From the NCBI GenBank assembly GCA_019243075.1, contig JAFAUV010000282.1:1-18409 (forward strand): a stretch of 18,409 bases of DNA, written 5' to 3'. Below are positions 1-9,762 of the stretch, one piece after another; position 1 is the stretch's first letter, and every line of letters begins with the position of its first letter. Origin of the DNA: Bradyrhizobium sp. GTDB lineage: Bacteria > Pseudomonadota > Alphaproteobacteria > Rhizobiales > Xanthobacteraceae. Made by a program: the position numbers and the translations under genes. Below the pieces are notes generated by a model, which was given only the letters and a program-made list of their open reading frames with translations, was not told where the DNA came from and ran no database searches.

Positions 1-1
1 G

Positions 2-2575
<2,574 letters not shown>

Positions 2576-2777
2576 CTTCAGCTATTCTGTAGCGCCTCGT
2601 GTCCCGCCCGACCCAACGCGCCGGCAAGCGAAGCCGGCAATTGCGCGTCTGCGAGAAAGAGCAACGCTATTCTGCCGCTATGATGGGATGATCGGCTTGA
2701 CGCGCAGCAAACGCCAGTTGTCAGCGCGCCCCTTTGCCCTCCGGCCGCCCGCTTCTCGGCAGCAAGGGCAAATGGGC
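2576..2777. other. Convergent intergenic region after uvrA
   Basis: This 202-bp gap lies between the stop of uvrA and the stop of the convergent small gene. It holds a 6-bp hairpin, GCCGGC-aagcgaa-GCCGGC at 2620-2638, with no T tract, so it is at best a weak terminator. The 9-mer GCTATTCTG occurs at its start and again near 2668. I see no gene here. Confidence 0.4.
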
Positions 2778-3095
2778 TCACTCTGCGACCGCCCTGCGCC
2801 CCTGCGGTAGCCTGCGAAACAAATAGACCGGGCCGTGGGCGCCCTGTCCGCGTTTGCGCTCGAGCTTGCCATCGCTCACCAGGCGATCAAGACGGGCGCG
2901 CGTCTTGCGGTCGTCGCCGGCGCCGATCAGCCGCGAGACCGCGGTGCAGGTCATCCATGTCCTGCGCGGCATCATCTGCAGGATCCTGGCCTCGAGCCTG
3001 CGCGCTTTCATCGCCTGCGGCGCATTGCTCGCGCGTTCGGTCGATCGGCGCAATCGCACCACCCGCGATCCTGCCCTTCCGGCAATGACGTCCAC
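2778..3095 (-). CDS. Small basic winged-helix-like protein, function unknown
   Basis: I do not recognise a named family. The 105-residue reading is very Arg-rich. From about residue 44 it looks like a compact helix-turn-helix/winged-helix fold: PRRTWMTCTAVSRLIG, then a helix ARLDRLVSDGKLERKR and a hairpin-like GPVYLF. A DNA-binding role is therefore possible but inferred. The start chosen is GTG at 3095, preceded by GGAGG with 5-nt spacing. An ATG at 3011 would give a 77-residue protein starting MKARRLEARIL, which keeps the whole domain and may be the true start because the first 28 residues look low-information. It lies 66 bp downstream of the coiled-coil gene on the same strand and could share its transcript. 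Confidence 0.5.
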   Translation of the reverse strand: MDVIAGRAGSRVVRLRRSTERASNAPQAMKARRLEARILQMMPRRTWMTCTAVSRLIGAGDDRKTRARLDRLVSDGKLERKRGQGAHGPVYLFRRLPQGRRAVAE

Positions 3096-3161
3096 GAAAG
3101 CCTCCGCGCCCCTCGTACAGGCTACCGCCCGGCCGCCGAATCCGCCGAAGTGCCCTGCAGC

Positions 3162-3641
3162 CTACTTCTTTTTCGGCTTCAGCCTCTCTGCCCCGAGCGA
3201 GATGGCGATCTTGTCCTTCAGTTCGGTGCAGGTCTTGCGCGCCTCCGCCACCACCTGAGAGCAGCTTTCGATGTGATCGAACGCCCGCTTGGCCTCCTCG
3301 CGGTAACGCGCGGCGACTTCCCGGAGCTCGGCGGTCACCGCCAGCGCATCGCGGGTCATCGCCTCGCACTGTCTGACGCGTTCGAGGAGCTCGGAACCCA
3401 TCGATTCGATCTCTTTGGCCGTCGCCTCATATTCACGAACGACGGCCTCCGCCGACAGCTTGCCGATTTCGGTGGCGCCGTCGCGATGCTCGACATAGTC
3501 CGGCATCGCAAGAGCGGGCGCACCGATCGTGGGCGGCTCGATATGGGACGAGCGCGGGTCGTGCAGCGGCGGCCTCTGTCGAAACTCCGCCTGAATTTCA
3601 CGCTCAATGTCAGTTACGGGTCTTCCTGTCGTTGACACCAT
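3162..3641 (-). CDS. Hypothetical coiled-coil protein
   Basis: A 159-residue cytoplasmic-looking protein without signal peptide or membrane segment. Residues 1-55 are Pro-rich and probably flexible. Residues about 60-145 are one long, charged, Ala/Glu/Lys/Arg-rich helix with heptad-like spacing, containing three Cys at 92, 127 and 138. The end is the basic tail LKPKKK. The ATG at 3641 (MVSTTGRPV) was chosen. A TTG at 3686 would add 15 residues, but its GGAGG sits only 2 nt away, which is too close. Similar ~160-180-residue coiled-coil proteins of unknown function are common in Bradyrhizobium from memory. Its role is unknown; an assembly or scaffold job is only a guess from the coiled coil. 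Confidence 0.75.
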   Translation of the reverse strand: MVSTTGRPVTDIEREIQAEFRQRPPLHDPRSSHIEPPTIGAPALAMPDYVEHRDGATEIGKLSAEAVVREYEATAKEIESMGSELLERVRQCEAMTRDALAVTAELREVAARYREEAKRAFDHIESCSQVVAEARKTCTELKDKIAISLGAERLKPKKK

Positions 3642-3721
3642 GACTAGCACTCGCTTTCGGGGTTGATCGCGCTGATCGGTGCGCAAAGCCTCCGGTTCCC
3701 TGCAGCGGCGTGCAAGCCAAT

Positions 3722-3747
3722 TTGCCGGTTAAGCTTGCCGGTTTAGC
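3722..3747. repeat. Tandem 13-bp direct repeat
   Basis: Two head-to-tail copies, TTGCCGGTTAAGC and TTGCCGGTTTAGC, differ at one base. They lie about 80 bp upstream of the coiled-coil gene and about 135 bp downstream of the ATPase stop, both on the minus strand, so they could be a binding site for a regulator of the coiled-coil gene. The 196-bp gap (3687-3882 counted from the alternative TTG start) contains no gene that I can support. Confidence 0.45.
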
Positions 3748-3882
3748 TTAATACGGATGATCCCGGTTAATTCCGGAACCAAGAAGCGACAGTAGCGCGG
3801 CCGAACGGTATTGGCGTGCAGGCGCGCGCGGCTATCGCATCCCTAGACCTTGCGAGACGCGGACCTCCCGGCCGCAGCGGAT

Positions 3883-4647
3883 TCACTCTGCGATCGCCGC
3901 TTCCACGAACCCCCGGGGATCGTCGAAGAACTCCCGCAGCGCTTTGTAGTGATTGGTCTGCTCGACCGTGGTCGGCTCCAGCCCATATTTCGTCAACCAC
4001 AGCAGCGTCGCGCTGGGATAGGCCATCAACATCGGCGAGTGGGTTGCCATGATGACCTGGCAGCGGCCAGACCTCTCCATCATCTGCAGCAGCTTCAGAA
4101 ACTCGATCTGGCGCTGGGGCGACAGCGCGGATTCCGGTTCGTCGAAGATGAAGATGCCCTGCTGCTGACAGCGCTCCTCGAAGAAGCGCAGGAAACCCTC
4201 GCCATGGGAATGTGAAAGGAAGTCGGGGGCGAGCGCTCCCGCTTCCCGCGCCGCCGTGTCGAGATAGCGTGCCACGGAAAAGAAGGTTTCCGCCCGGAAG
4301 AACCATCCACGCGTGATTTTGGGCAGCCAGCCTGCGCGGAGCGCCACGGACAGTTCGCCTCCCGTTGTCTCAAGCGCCTGGGAATGATCGACCGTGATGT
4401 AACCTTTGCCGCCTCCGGCTCCATCATAGCCGGCAAGTGCCGCGATCCCTTCCAACAGGGTCGATTTTCCGGCGCCGTTCTCGCCGACGATGATGGTGAT
4501 GGCGCGCTCGAAGTGAAGCTCGAAATCGTCGCTCAGGAACGGCAGGCAGAACGGATAGGCCTCGCGGTCAGGCACGCGGGTCGGGTCGATCCAGAGCCGT
4601 TTCAGATACGGCGCCGGCAGGTTGATCTCGCGATTGCGCTTCGCCAC
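3883..4647 (-). CDS. Stand-alone ABC/AAA-type ATPase (COG3910-like)
   Basis: A 254-residue soluble ATPase of the SMC/RecF/ABC structural class. Walker A is GENGAGKST (residues 55-63). The signature region is SHSHGEGF (145-152), where an ABC transporter would have LSGGQ. Walker B with catalytic Glu is IFIFDEPES (165-173), followed by the D-loop region ALSPQRQ, and the switch histidine lies in ATHSPML (201-207). This arrangement matches the predicted ATPases of COG3910, which have no attached permease or nuclease domain. No membrane segment is present, so transport is unlikely unless a partner lies elsewhere. The start is GTG at 4647, with GGGGT 7 nt upstream. The biological role of the family is not established. 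The two genes downstream on the same strand are of unknown function, so context does not settle it. Confidence 0.9.
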   Translation of the reverse strand: MAKRNREINLPAPYLKRLWIDPTRVPDREAYPFCLPFLSDDFELHFERAITIIVGENGAGKSTLLEGIAALAGYDGAGGGKGYITVDHSQALETTGGELSVALRAGWLPKITRGWFFRAETFFSVARYLDTAAREAGALAPDFLSHSHGEGFLRFFEERCQQQGIFIFDEPESALSPQRQIEFLKLLQMMERSGRCQVIMATHSPMLMAYPSATLLWLTKYGLEPTTVEQTNHYKALREFFDDPRGFVEAAIAE

Positions 4648-4809
4648 GGTCCTACCCCAGAGATTTCAACTATCCATGGCACAACCAAAAGAACGCAACA
4701 AGAACAAAATAAGGGAAGCGAAAACCGCCATGGCTGCAACCGCTTACCCATGCTGATTTGCCCGTCGGCCTCGCATCCGCACCGCCTGTCAAGCGATCGC
4801 GGTAAAAAT

Positions 4810-5275
4810 AATTCGCTTTATCCGAAACGCAAACCATGCTTAGGTGCGGCCGTCCCGCCTCCGCTGGAGGGGCGTATCGCGATCGTCACGGACGTAGGAA
4901 GCGGGATGCGATGGACGCGCTGGTTTCGCCGGACGAGCGAGGCAGGCGCGGATGGCAAATCCGTGTGGTCCTGGTCCCCCGACGCTGGGATCAAGCCTCG
5001 AGTGATGATCTCGAGGCGATGGGGGCTACCAAGCCCGGCACCCCAGGGAGAGCGCGGCATAAGCCTTAAACCATTGCGCAGGGAATGCCGGATCGTTCGG
5101 CGTACCTGTGGTGACTGCCGCCTGCTTTTTTTGTTGCAGGCGGGCCATGGGTGCGGCCTGCATCCGGCATTTCCTGCGCCCTCTCACTTCTCGAGGGCGA
5201 TGCTATCGCAAAGCTCGGGCAAATCGCCGCGAGAATGCCGACGCATATCTCCTCCCCGCACACGATCGATCGCCG
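4810..5275. repeat. Dispersed Bradyrhizobium-type intergenic repeat element
   Basis: From about TTATCCGAAACGCAAACC to CCCGCACACGATCGATCG, this stretch matches my recollection of a high-copy repeat in Bradyrhizobium and relatives. Recalled hallmarks are a GGAGGGGCGTATCGCGATCG block (4864-4883), GTGTGGTCCTG (4962-4972), a GCGCAGGGAATGCCGGAT block (5076-5093), a hairpin with a T-rich loop, and its near-complement ending in CCTGCGCCCTCTC. Short open frames cross it in several frames but none looks like a protein. No terminal inverted repeats, target duplications or transposase are visible, so the ends are approximate. It fills most of the 729-bp gap between the ATPase and the GMC gene. The 4648-4809 part is AT-richer and presumably carries the ATPase promoter. 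Confidence 0.75.
5076..5179 (+). other. Long nested hairpin inside the repeat (possible structured RNA)
   Basis: Three stems nest in one 104-nt hairpin. The outer stem pairs 5076-5093 with 5162-5179: 18 bp, all Watson-Crick except one G-T. The middle stem pairs ACCTGTGG (5104-5111) with CCATGGGT (5145-5152): 8 pairs, two of them G-T/T-G. The inner stem pairs CCGCCTGC (5118-5125) with GCAGGCGG (5136-5143): 8 perfect bp around the loop TTTTTTTGTT. The imperfect pairs are G-U wobbles when read as plus-strand RNA. Whether it is transcribed is not known. Confidence 0.6.
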
Positions 5276-5376
5276 AAGCCATGCATTTGCTCAGCTCTGT
5301 TTTTCGACTGGCGGACGTGACCGGGCAAACGCGCTGCGCTAGCCTGACCCGACAAGAACAAGAGGAAACGCCAGAA

Positions 5377-7080
5377 GTGTACGACACTATCATCGTCGGC
5401 GGCGGCTCGGCAGGCTCGGTGCTGGCGCATCGTCTCTCCGCCAGGAGCGCCAACCAGATCCTGCTCTGCGAGGCCGGACAGGACACCCCGCCCGGCAACG
5501 AGCCAAAGGAGATCCTGGACAGCTATCCCGGCACTGCCTATTTCGATCCACGCTTTCATTGGACCGAGCTCAAGGTCACGACTCAGATCGTCAGCCACAA
5601 CAATCCGCAAGTGCGGCCGCCCTTGCGCAAATACGAGCAGGCGCGCGTGCTCGGCGGCGGCTCCTCGATCAATGGCCAGCTCGCCAATCGCGGCGCGCCG
5701 ACCGATTACGACGAATGGGTCGCCCGCGGCGCCGACGGCTGGGGTTGGAAGGACGTGCTGCCCTATTTCCGCAAGGTCGAGCATGATCTCGACTTCGACG
5801 GGCCGTATCACGGCAGGGACGGCCGCATCCCCGTGCGCCGCATCCCGCGCGAGCATTGGAGCGGCCATTCGCAGGCCGTCGCAAAGGCCTGCGAGCTTGC
5901 CGGCATGGCATATCTGCCCGACCAGAACGGCGAGTTCGCAGATGGCTATTTCCCGATCACCATTTCCAATGCGGACGAGCATCGGGTCTCGGCCGCGATG
6001 GGTTATCTCGATCGCCAGGTACGCAAGCGGCCCAACCTGACCATCTCGACCCACACCCAGGTGAAGGAATTGCTGTTCGAGGGCGCGCGCTGCGTCGGCG
6101 TGAAGGCGCAGGTCGGCGATGAGATGCGGGAATTCCGCGGCCGCGAGATCGTGCTTTGCTGCGGCGCGATCCATTCGCCGGCGCATTTGTTGCGCGCCGG
6201 CATCGGCCCGGTCGGCCAGCTCAGGGATTTGGGCATTCCGGTGCTGAGGGCTCTCGAAGGCGTCGGCCAGCGGCTGATGGACCATCCGTCGATCTCGCTG
6301 TCGTCCTTTGTCCGCCGCGGCGCGCGCATGAACGACTACACCCGGCGCCACATCCATATGGGCTTCCGTTATTCCTCCGGTCTTCAGGGCACGCCGACCG
6401 GCGACATGTTCGTCGCCGCGCTCACCAAATCGGCCTGGCACGCTGTCGGCGCGCGGATCGGTTCGCTCTTGCTTTTCGTCAACAAGACCTATTCGGAGAG
6501 CGGACAGGTCAAGCTCGCCTCGCGCGATCCGTCGGCCGAGCCGATCGTCGAGTTCAACCTGTTGTCCGACCGGCGCGACCTCGAGCGGCTGATGAGCGGT
6601 TTCCGCAAGATGGCAGGCCTGCAGATGAGCCCGCCGGTCCGCGCGGTCACCGACAAGCCGTTCCCCGCCTCCTACACCGACCGCGTACGCAAGATCGGCG
6701 TGGTTAACACCAGGAACAAGATTCTGACCTCGATCGCCGCCACGTTGATGGACGGGCCGGCAGCGCTGCGCCACTTCATGATCGACAATTTCGTGGTCGA
6801 GGGCTTCACCTTCGAGCAGGTGATGGAGGACGACGAGGCGCTGGAAGCCTTCGTGCGCAAGGCCACCATCGGGGTGTGGCACGCCTCATGCACCTGCCGC
6901 ATGGGCAGCCCCGACGATCCGATGTCCGTCGTCGACACCGAGGGCCGCGTCAAGGGCCTGCACGGCCTGCGCGTGGTCGATGCCTCGATCTTCCCCGTCG
7001 TGCCCTGCGCCAACACCAATTTCCCGACGCTGATGGCCGCCGAGAAAATTGCGGACACGATGCTGCGGAACGGCAGATGA
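5377..7080 (+). CDS. GMC family FAD-dependent oxidoreductase (alcohol/choline dehydrogenase-like)
   Basis: A 567-residue flavoprotein of the glucose-methanol-choline family, which oxidises alcohol groups using FAD. It shows the N-terminal dinucleotide motif VGGGSAG (7-13), GMC signature 1 around GGGSSINGQL (93-102), signature 2 around GAIHSPAHLLRAGIGP, the probable catalytic His502 in VWHASCTCRMG, and the partner Asn near 548 in NTNFPTL. No signal peptide is visible, so it is probably cytoplasmic. The start is GTG at 5377, which places YDTIIVGGG at the N-terminus, with AGAGGAAA about 10 nt upstream. The open frame continues 331 codons upstream, but that part crosses the repeat and runs antisense to the ATPase, so it is rejected. 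The substrate cannot be read from sequence. The gene converges with the substrate-binding protein gene, 5 bp apart. Confidence 0.93.
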   Translation: MYDTIIVGGGSAGSVLAHRLSARSANQILLCEAGQDTPPGNEPKEILDSYPGTAYFDPRFHWTELKVTTQIVSHNNPQVRPPLRKYEQARVLGGGSSINGQLANRGAPTDYDEWVARGADGWGWKDVLPYFRKVEHDLDFDGPYHGRDGRIPVRRIPREHWSGHSQAVAKACELAGMAYLPDQNGEFADGYFPITISNADEHRVSAAMGYLDRQVRKRPNLTISTHTQVKELLFEGARCVGVKAQVGDEMREFRGREIVLCCGAIHSPAHLLRAGIGPVGQLRDLGIPVLRALEGVGQRLMDHPSISLSSFVRRGARMNDYTRRHIHMGFRYSSGLQGTPTGDMFVAALTKSAWHAVGARIGSLLLFVNKTYSESGQVKLASRDPSAEPIVEFNLLSDRRDLERLMSGFRKMAGLQMSPPVRAVTDKPFPASYTDRVRKIGVVNTRNKILTSIAATLMDGPAALRHFMIDNFVVEGFTFEQVMEDDEALEAFVRKATIGVWHASCTCRMGSPDDPMSVVDTEGRVKGLHGLRVVDASIFPVVPCANTNFPTLMAAEKIADTMLRNGR

Positions 7081-7085
7081 TCGAG

Positions 7086-8273
7086 CTAGGCCCCGTAGCC
7101 TGGCGCCAGCTTGAATGCGCCGTTCTTGAACGAGTTGGCTGCGACCATGACGACCTCGTCGTCCGGATAGCCGTTATGCTGTTCGGGCGTGAACGAGATG
7201 TCGCCGTAGACGCCGGGGTAATTTTTCAACCTGTTGAGAAAGCCGACGATCTGTTCCGGTTCGGTGCCGGCACTCTTCATCGCCTCCGCGATCATCCGCG
7301 GCGAGTCGTAGCCGACGGCGACCCACCACAGAAGCGTGTCGCTGACCTCGATCTTGTTGCTCGTCAGCTTGTCGGCAAAGGCCGCCGCGCGCTCGTTCAG
7401 CTTGCCGTCTGCCGAATAGCAGACCGGCTTGAAGTTGTTCGGGTAGACCTTGGCCCAGTATTCGGACTTTTCCAGCAGGGCCGAGGTCTGGCCCGAGCCG
7501 AGCGTGGTCTGGCCCGCGATGGGCACATCCCATTGCATCTGGCCGCGCGTGTTGATGATACGCGACAGGAAACCGGGGTTGACGCTCCAGGGCATGATGG
7601 CTTCCGCTCCTGCGTTGCGCATGCGCAGGATTTCCGGCGTCAGATCCGGATTGGCGGCATCGACGTTGCCCTGGTAGACCACCTCCGCGCCCTTTTCTTT
7701 CAGCATCGGCACATAGGCATTGACGGAAGCCGTGCCGTAGCCGGTGGTGTCGCTGATGACGGCCACCTTCTTGCATTTGAGCACGTCCACCACATAGCGG
7801 TTGGCGGCGGCGCCGATCTGCTGATTGGTCGACGCATTGCGGAAGCACATCGGATATTTCTTCGGGTCGGTCAGGCTGTCGACCCAGCACGGATGAATCT
7901 GCGGCGTATTCGCGCGCGCGAGCAACGGCACGACCGCAAGCGACTCGCCGGAATTGACCGGCCCCAACACGACGCTCACCTTGTGGGCGTGGGTGAGCTC
8001 GGCGGCTCCGTTCACCGCCTTGGTCGGTTCGCTCTGGGTATCGCGGACGATCAGCTCGATCTGCCGCCCGTCGATGCCGCCGGCCTGGTTGATTTCCTTC
8101 ACGGCAAGCTCGACCCCGCGATTGATTCCGATCCCGGTGGAGGACGAGGGACCGGTAAGCGCCGGAAGATAGCCGATCGGGATCGGTTCTTTCGCGGCGA
8201 TGGCGGGCCTGGCGAGCGTGCTTGCGAGGGCAGCACCGGCGGTTGCCAGCGCTTGACGGCGAGTCAGCGACAT
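7086..8273 (-). CDS. ABC transporter substrate-binding protein, branched-chain amino acid/amide (LivJ) type
   Basis: A 395-residue periplasmic binding protein of Peripla_BP_6 type. The N-terminus MSLTRRQALATAG...ARPAIAA is a twin-arginine (Tat) signal with RR at 5-6, likely cleaved after the AIAA near residue 27. The mature part begins with a typical IPIGYLPALTGPSSSTG strand and ligand-loop segment, followed by GINRGVELAVKEINQAGGIDG. The start is ATG at 8273, preceded by AGGGAGAG about 8 nt away. A longer reading to 8318 would put 15 residues before the Tat motif and is less likely. Family members bind amino acids, amides, urea or aromatic acids, so the ligand is unknown. No permease or ATPase genes are adjacent, so it is an orphan here. 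A TATACT (8356-8361, minus) is a possible -10. Confidence 0.93.
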   Translation of the reverse strand: MSLTRRQALATAGAALASTLARPAIAAKEPIPIGYLPALTGPSSSTGIGINRGVELAVKEINQAGGIDGRQIELIVRDTQSEPTKAVNGAAELTHAHKVSVVLGPVNSGESLAVVPLLARANTPQIHPCWVDSLTDPKKYPMCFRNASTNQQIGAAANRYVVDVLKCKKVAVISDTTGYGTASVNAYVPMLKEKGAEVVYQGNVDAANPDLTPEILRMRNAGAEAIMPWSVNPGFLSRIINTRGQMQWDVPIAGQTTLGSGQTSALLEKSEYWAKVYPNNFKPVCYSADGKLNERAAAFADKLTSNKIEVSDTLLWWVAVGYDSPRMIAEAMKSAGTEPEQIVGFLNRLKNYPGVYGDISFTPEQHNGYPDDEVVMVAANSFKNGAFKLAPGYGA

Positions 8274-8424
8274 CTGGATTCTCTCCCTGAACGTTTCTGG
8301 TTCACTCCCGAAGCGCACCGAGGCTTTGTTGCTCGGTCATCTTTTCATGCCACCGAGTATAGCCTTGCCCCGATCCGCCGCCTAGCGCATGGCGCTCATG
8401 GAAAGGCGAGAACGTCGGGCCCAG

Positions 8425-8452
8425 CGATCAACACGGCTGACGCGGTTGATCG
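8425..8452. promoter_or_regulatory. Perfect 8-bp inverted repeat in divergent intergenic region
   Basis: CGATCAAC (8425-8432) and GTTGATCG (8445-8452) are exact reverse complements separated by 12 bp. The site lies between the divergent substrate-binding protein and OYE genes, 113 bp before the OYE start and about 150 bp before the other. Half-sites spaced about two helical turns apart are typical of a dimeric regulator. The regulator is not identified and none is encoded in the window. Confidence 0.4.
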
Positions 8453-8565
8453 GCTGCCACTTTCGCGGCATCTTCCCGCCGGGCCGGCAACAAGCCCAAG
8501 GGCCCGCGCGCGCCATCAGCTTGCCCCCTGCCGCGGGCCATCGATTTCGAAAAGGAGAAACGGCA

Positions 8566-9762
8566 GTGAGTGACGGACCGACCAATGGGTGCACGACGGC
8601 GCGGCCAAAGCTGTTCGAGCCATTCACAATCCGCGGTCTCGCGCTGAAAAACCGCCTCGTCGTGCCGCCGATGGTGCATTATCGCGCCGAGGCCGGCGGC
8701 ACCTGCGGCGCCTTTCATCTGGTGCATCTCGGCCGCTATGCCTTGGGTGGCTTCGGGCTCGTCTTCGTCGAGGCGACCGCGGTGGAGGAGATCGGCCTTA
8801 TCAACGAGCATGATCTCGGCATCTGGAACGATGCGCAGGTCGAAAGCTTCCGGCCCCTGATCGCTTTCATGAAGCGACAAAATACCGCGATCGGCATCCA
8901 GCTTGCGCATGGCGGCCGCAAATCGTCATCGCAGACGGCGATGCAGGGCATGGGCCCGCTCACGGAGGCGAATCTCAAGGCGGGCGCCAAGCGATGGCAG
9001 CCGGTCGGGCCGACCGCGGAGCCCGTCGCCAAGGGTTGGCTGACGCCGCGCCAGCTCACCACGGCCGAGTGCAAGGCGATGGTCGGCACCTGGGCGCATG
9101 CGGCGAAAAATGCGGTGAAGGCCGGCTTCGACACCATCGAAATCCACACCGCGCACGGCTACCTGCTCGCCTCGTTCCTGTCGCCGGTTTCCAATACACG
9201 CAACGACGAATATGGCGGCGATCGCGCCGGCCGCATGCGGCTGCCGCTCGAGATCGTGGAGGCTGTGCGAAAGCAAATGCCGGCAAGCATGCCGCTATTC
9301 GTGCGGGTCTCCTCGGTCGACGGCACGGTGGAAGGCTGGAACATGGATGATACGGTGGTTTTCGCGCGCGAACTGAAGGCGCGCGGGGTCGACGTGGTCG
9401 ATTGCTCCTCGGGCGGCATCTCGGGTTCGGCGACGGCGGCACAGGTGCCACGCGCGCTCGGCTTTCAGGTGCCGTTTGCGGAGCGGGTGCGCAAGGAAGC
9501 CGAGATCGCCACCATGGCCGTGCGCATCATTTTGGAGGCGCAGCAGGCGGAAGCGATTTTGCAGAAGGGCCAGGCCGATCTGATCGCGGTGGGCCGGCAG
9601 TCGCAATACAATCCCAACATCGCCCATCACTGGGCGCATGATCTCGGCCTCAACTGCCGCTTCGAGGATTGGACGCCGGAATATGGCTGGTGGCTGGAGA
9701 AGCGGATCAAGACCATGGAGGGGTTTGCAACGCCGACCGGCACCGTTACGCACCGTCCATAA
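8566..9762 (+). CDS. NADH:flavin oxidoreductase, Old Yellow Enzyme family (YqjM-like), lacking the active-site Cys
   Basis: A 398-residue FMN TIM-barrel ene-reductase homologue that would reduce activated C=C bonds with NAD(P)H. Conserved features are NRLVVPPM at strand 1, the QLAHGGRKS motif (112-120), the substrate-anion pair His194/His197 with Tyr199 in IHTAHGYL, the SNTRNDEYGGD loop, and the phosphate-binding region ADLIAVGRQ near the end. In the YqjM subgroup the Cys that tunes the flavin follows PPM; here it is Val37 (PPMVHY). The start is GTG at 8566 with AAGGAG (8552-8557) 8 nt upstream. An in-frame ATG at 8389 is rejected because the added residues precede the conserved fold and have no ribosome site. 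The 3' end overlaps the convergent PCC gene by 17 bp. Confidence 0.93.
   Translation: MSDGPTNGCTTARPKLFEPFTIRGLALKNRLVVPPMVHYRAEAGGTCGAFHLVHLGRYALGGFGLVFVEATAVEEIGLINEHDLGIWNDAQVESFRPLIAFMKRQNTAIGIQLAHGGRKSSSQTAMQGMGPLTEANLKAGAKRWQPVGPTAEPVAKGWLTPRQLTTAECKAMVGTWAHAAKNAVKAGFDTIEIHTAHGYLLASFLSPVSNTRNDEYGGDRAGRMRLPLEIVEAVRKQMPASMPLFVRVSSVDGTVEGWNMDDTVVFARELKARGVDVVDCSSGGISGSATAAQVPRALGFQVPFAERVRKEAEIATMAVRIILEAQQAEAILQKGQADLIAVGRQSQYNPNIAHHWAHDLGLNCRFEDWTPEYGWWLEKRIKTMEGFATPTGTVTHRP

Noticed and set aside
2620..2638. GCCGGC hairpin as the uvrA terminator
   Set aside because: The stem is only 6 bp and no T tract follows; mentioned only as a weak candidate.
4836..5069. Short open frames inside the repeat
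   Set aside because: Every frame is short and lacks protein-like features; the stretch matches a remembered non-coding repeat.
4384..5376. N-terminal extension of the GMC frame by 331 codons
   Set aside because: It runs antisense to the ATPase 5' end and through the dispersed repeat, has no family resemblance, and the FAD motif starts right after the GTG at 5377.
5203..6882. 559-codon open frame on the minus strand
   Set aside because: It is antisense to the GMC gene, with composition typical of high-GC shadow frames and no motifs.
6876..8573. 565-codon open frame on the plus strand
   Set aside because: It is antisense to the substrate-binding protein, which has clear family motifs and a Tat signal.
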